From a virus, in IMG/VR virus record IMGVR_UViG_3300008113_008039, positions 1 to 37,323 of that record: a DNA stretch of 37,323 nt, one strand, 5' to 3'. The position numbers were made by a program, and so were the translations under genes. The notes beneath the pieces were generated by a model, which saw nothing but the letters and a program-made list of their open reading frames with translations, was not told where the DNA came from and did not search any database. Below are positions 31,348-37,323 of the stretch, in pieces; position 1 is the first letter of the stretch, and every line of letters begins with the position of its first letter.

Positions 31348-32277
31348 ATGAGAGCATTTGAATTTGAAAAAGACATAGACTTACGACAAGTGCAGACTAC
31401 ATTATCAAAAGCAATTGTCGATGTTAAAGCACCATTTGATCAAAAAATGGCGTTTGCCAAAGAGATCGTAAGCACTGGCATTATAGATGTAGAAGCGTTA
31501 TTAACTCCTGGTGTTACTAGAAAAATTACAGACCTAGTTGTTACTAAGTATCCTGAAATTTATCAAGGTGTTGCAAGCGAGTTGATGAATATCTCTGGAG
31601 CATTTAAAAGCGGCAAGGTTAAGACAAATAGAGGCAAGGGAGAATTCTTTCTTGCAATTCTAAGTCCTCAAATCATGCTCAGTAAAGAAGGGCACGGCGA
31701 TTTAACTATCAACGGGCAGGGATACGAAGTTAAAGATAATCAGGCTCGTATAAAAGGACGCAAAGGCTACGGAACTGTTGATCAATCTAAACAGGCAGTT
31801 ATTAAAGATGTTACTAGGTTTGTAGATCAACAGGTGGCCAAAAATCCTAATAGTCCATTATCTGGAAAAACCTTTAGTGTAGGAGTTGGTGCTCAACAAA
31901 ACTTTTGGACTGAATTTGGTCCGTTAGCAATAGAAGGCGGTGCCGATCCAAAAGCGGTTACTAAGTTTGTAAAAGACATGTGGTCTAAAACAATCAAAGC
32001 CTTATACCTAAATATAACCAATCAACAACTAGCATCAATAAGTCCATTTAATGAACAAGGCGTGCTCGACTTTAAAGCAATTCATGCTCCTATGAAAGCG
32101 TTGGCGTTTGACTATTATAAAACCGCGGATGGATTTAACGGCGTACTTTTTGTAAATAGTGCCAAAATGACTATCACCTATGTTGACACTGCTGAACAAT
32201 TTATTTCTTTAATTGGCGTTAAGAAATATGGTTTCGAAACAGGCGCTCAAAACGGCATGCAAGTTGCCACTCCATAA
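31348..32277 (+). CDS. Phage protein with restriction-nuclease-like core
   Basis: Start ATG at 31348 (309 residues); the upstream in-frame TTG is inside the bilin reductase gene. It opens MRAFEFEKDIDLRQVQTTLS. The middle has GKGEFFLAILSPQIM, then GDLTINGQGYEVKDNQARIK: an acidic residue, a Gly-Asp strand and an E-x-K motif in the spacing of PD-(D/E)XK nucleases. The C-terminal half is unassigned. Proteins with this pattern occur in marine T4-like phages and may process DNA during packaging or neck assembly. The nuclease call is by motif only. Confidence 0.55.
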   Translation: MRAFEFEKDIDLRQVQTTLSKAIVDVKAPFDQKMAFAKEIVSTGIIDVEALLTPGVTRKITDLVVTKYPEIYQGVASELMNISGAFKSGKVKTNRGKGEFFLAILSPQIMLSKEGHGDLTINGQGYEVKDNQARIKGRKGYGTVDQSKQAVIKDVTRFVDQQVAKNPNSPLSGKTFSVGVGAQQNFWTEFGPLAIEGGADPKAVTKFVKDMWSKTIKALYLNITNQQLASISPFNEQGVLDFKAIHAPMKALAFDYYKTADGFNGVLFVNSAKMTITYVDTAEQFISLIGVKKYGFETGAQNGMQVATP

Positions 32278-32341
32278 TAATATCTTTTAATTTCTCATCG
32301 ATTTGCTTTAAATAATAATACCGGATACCGGGAGCGAATCG

Positions 32342-32762
32342 ATGAAAAAAATAGTAGCAGCATTATTACTAGTGCCTTCTGTTGCCTTAGCATCAGTTTT
32401 CTGGAATAGGTTACAGTTCTCACATAATGACTATCTATAGTCAAGAATTGAGTCGTAAACTGGCCCTTGCAGCAGAGCAAAAAGCAGAGTTACTAAAAGC
32501 CGAACAAGATGCTAAAAACACCACACAGGCCAAATTTATAGCCAATCTAGAAAGTCGTGTTTATAACGAATTAGCCAGACAGATAACAGAAAAATTGTTT
32601 GAAGGTCAAGGCACACAAGCATCTGGATCGTTTGCCTTTAATGGTGGTACGATCACTTATACCAAAACTGGTAATGAAATAACCATAACAATAAGAGGTG
32701 CAGACGGTAGTGTAACTACTATGACTGTGCCCATAGGAGACTTCGGATGGCTAGCACCTTAA
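32342..32762 (+). pseudogene. csgF: CsgF-like curli assembly factor with a frameshift
   Basis: Two overlapping frames make up one gene. Frame A (32342-32440) encodes a signal peptide, MKKIVAALLLVPSVALAS, then runs out of frame. Frame B carries ...FSGIGYSSHIMTIYSQELSR from about 32397, the helix ESRVYNELARQITEKLFEG and the C-terminal strands GSFAFNGGTITYTKTGNEIT and SVTTMTVPIGDF, as in CsgF. The switch lies at GTTTTCT (32396-32402). The mature N-terminal segment expected before SGIGYSS also appears missing. CsgF binds CsgG and couples nucleation to the cell surface. A sequence error, a real deletion or recoding are all possible. csgG overlaps the end by 16 bases. Confidence 0.7.
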
Positions 32763-33925
32763 AAAGATTAACTCCTATAGCGTTGGCTATCGCCCTAACA
32801 GGCTGCGGAACTTTAGGCAATTCTGTAAGATCCTTTGACGATCCTGTAGTTACTAAACCGCAGTTAAAATCAGAACCAAATTTAAAAGAACCTTCAGCAG
32901 GAGCCATTGCTGTAGCAGTCTATAATTTTAGAGATATGACTGGCCAACGTAAAGCCAGTCAGAATATTGCTAGTTTAAGTTCAGCAGTGACACAGGGTGC
33001 CGATGCTTATCTAGTGAAGAGTCTACAAGAAGTAGGTAACGGTCGTTGGTTCAAAGTATTGGAACGAGGCGGGTTAGACAACCTAGTTAAAGAGAGACAA
33101 CTTATTCGTCAAATGCGTGAACTATATCAAGGTAAGGATGCACAACCTTTACCTCCTATGTTGTTTGCGGGAATGATTTTAGAAGGCGGTATCATTGGCT
33201 ACGACAGTAACACTATAAGTGGTGGTTCTGGTGCTAGGTTATTAGGCATTGGTGGTAGCACTGAATATCGTCAAGACGAAGTTACTATTAGTCTTCGTGC
33301 AGTTTCCGTGGCCACTGGCGAAGTATTAGCGGCTGTGAATATTAGTAAAACTGTATATTCTTTCCAGGATAAATTGGGTGTATTAAGATTTTACGAGTCC
33401 GGAACTAAAAGTTTAGAATTAGAAACAGGTTCGGCAACTAACGAATCTATGAACAAGGCTGTTCAATTGGCTATTCATGCCGCAGTCATTGAATTGATTA
33501 ACGAAGGTGTCAAAAAAGGTCACTGGGCATTCAAATCTGATCAGGTAACTTCAAAACCAGCACCGCAACCTGCACCGGTTATCAGTAGCGAAATCAAAAA
33601 AGAAGTTAAAGTAGAGGAGAAGAAAGATGTCGTGGTTCAACCACAAACCAAATCCGAAACGAAAACAGAAGCCGCACCCAGTGCCGCCACCGAAGTAAAG
33701 AAAGAAGAACCAAAAAAAATAGTAGAATTATTTGATCCTAGATTTTTAAAACAAGATTCTTTTGTATATAAAGAAGCAAACGAAAAAAGTCAAAGAACTT
33801 GGCAATTAAAGAAAGGAACTGAATTAAAAATTATTACGCCTGGACCCGAAGGTTGGCACTATGTTTCAGACTCTCAGGGACGCAAGGGATTTGTTAAACA
33901 GGATGCACTGTCTGACAAACCTTAA
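32747..33925 (+). CDS. csgG: CsgG-like outer-membrane secretion pore with C-terminal SH3-like extension
   Basis: The 392-residue lipoprotein begins with a lipobox (ALTGCGTLGN, Cys about 20). Residues about 45-260 are CsgG: VAVYNFRDMTGQRK, SSAVTQGADAYLVKSL, RWFKVLERGGLDNLVKERQL, GGIIGYDSNTISGGSGAR, DEVTISLRAVSVATGEVLAA and SKTVYSFQ. CsgG forms the nonameric curli export channel. Past the usual end (E. coli 277 residues) come a Lys/Glu/Pro/Ala linker (about 265-325) and a 40-50-residue SH3-like module (WQLKKGTELKIITPGPEGWH, then RKGFVKQDAL). The gene overlaps csgF by 16 bases and precedes curlin-like genes. Confidence 0.92.
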   Translation: MASTLKRLTPIALAIALTGCGTLGNSVRSFDDPVVTKPQLKSEPNLKEPSAGAIAVAVYNFRDMTGQRKASQNIASLSSAVTQGADAYLVKSLQEVGNGRWFKVLERGGLDNLVKERQLIRQMRELYQGKDAQPLPPMLFAGMILEGGIIGYDSNTISGGSGARLLGIGGSTEYRQDEVTISLRAVSVATGEVLAAVNISKTVYSFQDKLGVLRFYESGTKSLELETGSATNESMNKAVQLAIHAAVIELINEGVKKGHWAFKSDQVTSKPAPQPAPVISSEIKKEVKVEEKKDVVVQPQTKSETKTEAAPSAATEVKKEEPKKIVELFDPRFLKQDSFVYKEANEKSQRTWQLKKGTELKIITPGPEGWHYVSDSQGRKGFVKQDALSDKP

Positions 33926-34124
33926 AGTGTTGATTTTTTTACATGTTAATTTTTTTACATGTTGAAATTTTAACAGCGGTATTTAATTTGATACACTTAC
34001 AAATTAAATAAAATTATAAGTTTTAAATCTACTCGAGGGGGAAAGTAGATAGAGAAAGAGTATTATAATTATAGGTCACTGACCAAGGACTTGCCGGTGA
34101 ATAATAAACTGGCATTAGAATAAA
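33926..34124 (+). promoter_or_regulatory. AT-rich intergenic region upstream of the curlin-repeat gene
   Basis: It contains a direct repeat of TTTTTTTACATGTT (33934-33947 and 33950-33963, 16-bp period; each holds the palindrome ACATGT). Three stem-loops follow: ATCTACT/AGTAGAT (34027-34033, 34044-34050), GGTC/GACC (34074-34084) and GCCGGT/ACTGGC (34093-34098, 34108-34113). A TATAAT lies at 34064-34069 without a good -35 box. No Shine-Dalgarno sequence is visible before the ATG at 34125. The repeat looks like an operator; the leader looks structured. Confidence 0.5.
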
Positions 34125-34829
34125 ATGAAATATAGAAAGACAGGCGTTAGCGAGTTGCCGAGTAAATTACTCGCTGTTCTGATATTGGCTTCAATGCCTC
34201 TAACAGCGGCGTTGGCAGAAAATAAGGTTTATATAGAGCAGGTGGGTAGTTCAAATACCGTAAATATAACGCAAGTCGGTAGTACTAACCGTGTAGGAAA
34301 TAGTGGTTTAAATCAAGAAAGTAAAATCACCGGTTCTAGCAATACACTAACCACATCTCAAACAGGTAGTAGCAACATAATAGATTACACAGTGATGGGA
34401 AGCAGTAATACTATTACTAAGACTGTAACTGGTGATACTAATCAAATCACATTTACCTGCGGTGATGGCCAATCAGCCTGTACCAATGTCACTAGCACAA
34501 TGACTATCGCAGGTGATACTAATACTGTAACAAGTACAATCAAAGGTAGTAATATCACCAACACCTTGAGTATTACTGGTGATAGTAATACTGTAACACA
34601 AAGTATTCTAACAAATAACAGTACAAGTAACATTACCATAGTAGGTGATAGTAATACATTCACTAGTTCTATGACTGGAGCCAGTGCCGGTTCGGGACAC
34701 CAGTTACTAGCACTAGTAACAGGAACAAGTAACACACATGCTGTCACACAGAGCGGTACTGTAAACACCACAGTAAATGTTACAACTAATGGAAGTTCTA
34801 ATAGCGTAACTGTTAACACAGGTAACTAA
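34125..34829 (+). CDS. Curlin-repeat-like secreted protein, candidate fibre subunit
   Basis: This 234-residue protein has a long signal peptide (about residues 1-31, ending LTAALAENK) and a mature chain with only a few charged residues. It is made of short repeats of the type G-[SD]-[ST]-N-T-[VI]-[ST] with alternating hydrophobic residues. It begins YIEQVGSSNTVNITQVGSTN, which matches the curlin consensus Q-x-G-x-x-N-x-x-x-x-x-Q-x-G. Later repeats lose the Gln and are Ser/Thr/Asn rich. Curlin subunits CsgA and CsgB are exported through CsgG and form amyloid. The csgG gene lies immediately upstream. It overlaps the FecR gene by one base. Confidence 0.8.
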   Translation: MKYRKTGVSELPSKLLAVLILASMPLTAALAENKVYIEQVGSSNTVNITQVGSTNRVGNSGLNQESKITGSSNTLTTSQTGSSNIIDYTVMGSSNTITKTVTGDTNQITFTCGDGQSACTNVTSTMTIAGDTNTVTSTIKGSNITNTLSITGDSNTVTQSILTNNSTSNITIVGDSNTFTSSMTGASAGSGHQLLALVTGTSNTHAVTQSGTVNTTVNVTTNGSSNSVTVNTGN

Positions 34830-35908
34830 TGAAGTATGCATGGCTTTTACTGACAATATTTGCCCTGGACGCGAATGCCGCTATTGGCACTATGAACGAA
34901 GTCCAGGGCACAGCCATTGAAATACAGAGAAGTAAAAATTCTATCTTAGGTAAAATCAATACTGCTGTTGAATCTATGGATTCTGTGTCCGTAGGATCAA
35001 GATCACAAGTTAACATCACATTTAACGACAATACCAAGGTTAAAATCACAGAGAACTCAAAGTTAGTTATAGATGATTTTGTATTTGATCCTAAAAAATC
35101 AGATGCTGGTAAATTAGGCATGAAAGTTGCTCTTGGAACAGTTAGATATGCATCAGGGCAGGTAGCAAAAAATAATCCACAAAATGTCAATATAAAAACC
35201 CCAACAGCATCTATCGCTGTACGAGGTACAGATTTCGCCATGACTGTAGATGAAGTAGGTCGCAGCCTAGTTGTATTATTACCTAGTTGTGACGATCAAA
35301 CCAAAGTTGGCAACTATCAAGTATCGGGTAATTGTACAGTTGGGGCTATTGATGTAACAACTGATGCTGGTATGGTAAGTTTGACTACTGCCTTTACTGC
35401 TACCTATGTCACTGATTCTGCACAGCCTCCGCTTCCTCCTGTGAAAGTAGATCCAGTGGCTGTGGGAAATGACAGTAATCTAAAAAAACCAGAAACTATT
35501 GCTAGAGTAGAAAACGATCGAGAAGATAAAAAAGATCGAGAAAAAGATAAATCAAAATCTAATGATGACGAAAAGAAACTAGCCAAAGACAGCACAGAGA
35601 AAAACGTGTCTGATAAGAAAGCACAGGCCGAAGAAGTTACTAGGTTATACGGAATAAACTCAGAAGGCGGTCAACAATTAGGTAACGCAGGTTCAAATCC
35701 TTGTTACCCATTCAATGACTGCGGAAATGAAAAGGGTATGAATTGGTATTACAGAAGAGATGATGATAGGGGAAATACCATAGTTGTAAAAAGCGGTGAA
35801 AAGATGGATAACACCACTTATAACATTTCCATAAATTCCAATGATGTAGAAACTAGAGTAGTAGGTGATGGTAATAATAAAGTTACAGTAAGAATATGGA
35901 ACAAATGA
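34829..35908 (+). CDS. Exported FecR-domain protein
   Basis: This 359-residue protein has a signal peptide (MKYAWLLLTIFALDANA). A FecR domain spans about residues 25-145: VESMDSVSVGSRSQVNITF, TKVKITENSKLVIDDFVFDP, LGTVRYASGQ and KTPTASIAVRGTDFAM. A highly charged Lys/Asp/Glu segment (about 225-275) follows, then a domain with a C-x6-C pair (NPCYPFNDCGNE). The tail ends YNISINSN...GDGNNKVTVRI, which is Asn-rich like its neighbours. FecR domains in secreted proteins bind envelope components. It is coupled to the curlin-repeat gene (TAATG) and to the adhesin (ATGA). Confidence 0.85.
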   Translation: MKYAWLLLTIFALDANAAIGTMNEVQGTAIEIQRSKNSILGKINTAVESMDSVSVGSRSQVNITFNDNTKVKITENSKLVIDDFVFDPKKSDAGKLGMKVALGTVRYASGQVAKNNPQNVNIKTPTASIAVRGTDFAMTVDEVGRSLVVLLPSCDDQTKVGNYQVSGNCTVGAIDVTTDAGMVSLTTAFTATYVTDSAQPPLPPVKVDPVAVGNDSNLKKPETIARVENDREDKKDREKDKSKSNDDEKKLAKDSTEKNVSDKKAQAEEVTRLYGINSEGGQQLGNAGSNPCYPFNDCGNEKGMNWYYRRDDDRGNTIVVKSGEKMDNTTYNISINSNDVETRVVGDGNNKVTVRIWNK

Positions 35909-37323
35909 AACGTATTTTACAGATTCTTTTAGTCTACATTGCTACAGCAGTATCTAACAGTTATGCACAAGACATGTATAACAGCATCGCTACTGCCTAT
36001 GTTACAACTACTATCAGTCAGAACGTTGTGTTTAACAGTGCTATGCAAGCAGGCGGCACTTTTGAACTCAGCGTGTTGGCACATAACGGCGGCGGTCGTG
36101 CAGGGCAAAGCGACACAGCCAACGTAAGGATACAGTTTTACACAGCAGGTGGATCATTGGTATCGCAGGTACAGACTAATCATTCTGCTAACTTGCCTAA
36201 CCCCAACAACGTCTGTGGCAATCCCTGTATTGATCCAGCAGTACCTTGGACGACTCTAACTATTAGTTCTACATTAACTCAAGCACAGGCTTCGACAGTG
36301 GCCTATGCTAAAATAAGTTTTTATGGTATTGACGGCAGTTATTGGGCTGGTGACTACGGTCCTTGGTATCGTGCCCCTACATTTACATTTAACGGTGGAA
36401 CCAATATGGCCTACAACCCAGAGTTTGGTCCTTACAATAACATAGCCGCACAGGGTTGGACCATCAGTCCAGCATTAGGTGCTTGTCAAGGTGCATGGGG
36501 TGGATCAAATCCCTGTATCGCCAACAGTTCAGGAACACCTGGTACAAGTACAACAGGCTTAGTTGCTAACCAAAACGGTGGAGGCCCCGACACCAACGGT
36601 GGTACGACTAGCGGTACTGCTGGCGGCTATAACTCAACAATGACTACATCAAGTCCTACAGGTGCTCCTGCAACTCCAACTCCTAGTTATCAAAATATTA
36701 GCACCTCTAGTACCAACGTTTATATTACCAACATCTATCCAACTAGTCTTAATAGTCCTGCAGGTGAAGGCGCAGAAAATGCCTTTGACGGTAACCCTAA
36801 TACCAAGTACCTTAACTTTGACAAATACAATGCCGGGGTTACTATCAAATTAAGTTCTGGTAGAGTTGTCAAGGGTTTTACATTAACAACTGCTAACGAT
36901 TTTCCTGGCAGAGACCCAACTAGTTACAAACTCTACGGCAGTAACAATGGTACTACTTGGACATTGCTCAGTGAAGGTGCTCTTAATTTAAGTAATGATC
37001 GATTTACTACCAGTTCTGAAATAACTGTAGCCAATACCAATGCCTATGTCTATTACTACATCTTCTTTCCTACTACCAAGGCAGGAGATGGCTGTGGACA
37101 AGATTGTAATTCAATGCAGATTGGAGAGATTACATTTATCTATGATGCTAATAACCCAACAACATCCTCGGACGCAGGCAGCGGAAGTGTATCTAACCCC
37201 GGCAGTTTTTGCTGTGGTGGAACTAATGCACCGTTTAACGCTAACACACAATTTACTAATAGAGTGACAGCATTCAGTATCAGACCTTTACAAGATACTG
37301 TGGTCATTATAACACAGATAGGC
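35905..37323 (+). CDS. Secreted discoidin-domain adhesin with curlin-like motif at the window end (3' partial)
   Basis: The frame is open to the last base (473 codons). It begins in the ATGA overlap with the FecR gene and has a signal peptide (MKRILQILLVYIATAVSNSYA). Residues about 23-165 form an unassigned beta domain with a C-x3-C pair (VCGNPC). A Gly/Thr/Ser/Pro linker follows (about 205-270). Residues about 272-414 resemble an F5/8 type C (discoidin) domain: ENAFDGNPNTKYLNFDKYNA, GFTLTTANDFPGRDPTSYKL and YGSNNGTTWTLL. The last visible residues are VVIITQIG, the start of a curlin-like repeat. A surface or fibre-linked carbohydrate-binding adhesin is inferred. Confidence 0.8.
   Translation, partial: MKRILQILLVYIATAVSNSYAQDMYNSIATAYVTTTISQNVVFNSAMQAGGTFELSVLAHNGGGRAGQSDTANVRIQFYTAGGSLVSQVQTNHSANLPNPNNVCGNPCIDPAVPWTTLTISSTLTQAQASTVAYAKISFYGIDGSYWAGDYGPWYRAPTFTFNGGTNMAYNPEFGPYNNIAAQGWTISPALGACQGAWGGSNPCIANSSGTPGTSTTGLVANQNGGGPDTNGGTTSGTAGGYNSTMTTSSPTGAPATPTPSYQNISTSSTNVYITNIYPTSLNSPAGEGAENAFDGNPNTKYLNFDKYNAGVTIKLSSGRVVKGFTLTTANDFPGRDPTSYKLYGSNNGTTWTLLSEGALNLSNDRFTTSSEITVANTNAYVYYYIFFPTTKAGDGCGQDCNSMQIGEITFIYDANNPTTSSDAGSGSVSNPGSFCCGGTNAPFNANTQFTNRVTAFSIRPLQDTVVIITQIG

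Noticed and set aside
34442-34819. A 125-codon minus-strand frame opposite the curlin-repeat gene
   Set aside because: It is the antisense of a repetitive Thr/Ser/Asn-rich sequence, which yields long Val/Leu-rich frames by composition alone.

Overview
The window is a contiguous piece of the genome of a large T4-like (myovirus-type) marine bacteriophage. Every supported gene lies on the + strand, packed with short gaps or 1-4 base overlaps. The evidence for a phage is the late-promoter octamer NATAAATA in front of at least ten genes, virion-type proteins (a tailspike with a pectate-lyase fold, a PAAR spike tip, XhlA-like and SleB-like lysis candidates), a T4-like nucleotide and nuclease set (NrdA, NrdB, glutaredoxin, a DexA-like exonuclease, a PD-(D/E)XK nuclease), and many auxiliary metabolic genes known from ocean phages. 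The host cannot be read directly. The circularly permuted tmRNA gene, the heme oxygenase/bilin reductase pair and CsgF/CsgG point to the group of phages infecting marine Alphaproteobacteria or Betaproteobacteria; this is inference.

Layout. 1-6.5 kb: virion and late genes of mostly unknown function, a PD-(D/E)XK nuclease and a tailspike. 6.5-12.6 kb: nrdA-nrdB-small ORF-glutaredoxin and a large B12-binding radical SAM protein. 12.6-14.8 kb: Sm-like protein, PAAR protein, a DUF454 membrane protein and two tandem 2OG-Fe(II) oxygenases. 14.8-15.8 kb: cspA followed by a permuted ssrA gene (acceptor piece, a 41-codon ORF, coding piece, terminator). 15.8-18.8 kb: a DUF4214-like protein, a peroxiredoxin/AhpD pair and two phage hypotheticals. 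18.8-21.2 kb: SleB-type endolysin, putative holin and three exported proteins. 21.2-25 kb: a large membrane coiled-coil protein, a bS21-like ribosomal protein, GMP reductase and a DEDD exonuclease. 25-29.9 kb: a proteostasis island, dnaK, groES, groEL, hsp20 and clpS. 30.1-31.3 kb: heme oxygenase and a ferredoxin-dependent bilin reductase. 31.3-37.3 kb: a putative nuclease, then a curli-like locus: a frameshifted csgF, csgG with a C-terminal SH3-like extension, a curlin-repeat protein, a FecR-domain protein, and a secreted discoidin-domain protein that runs off the end just as a curlin-like motif begins.

Regulation visible in the sequence. Two promoter classes alternate. Good sigma70-type promoters (TTGACA/TATAAT, 17-18 bp spacers) precede the nuclease at 3.8 kb, cspA/ssrA, the peroxiredoxin, the lipoprotein set and the DEDD exonuclease. 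NATAAATA octamers precede virion genes and also dnaK and hsp20. The three chaperone transcription units share a leader, CTTA-(5 nt)-TAAGGAG, that can fold part of the Shine-Dalgarno sequence into a small hairpin.

The most interesting parts are (i) the permuted tmRNA with an unusually long tag, (ii) a curli-like export locus that carries its own candidate fibre and adhesin proteins, (iii) the chaperone island with its shared leader, and (iv) the phage bilin pathway.
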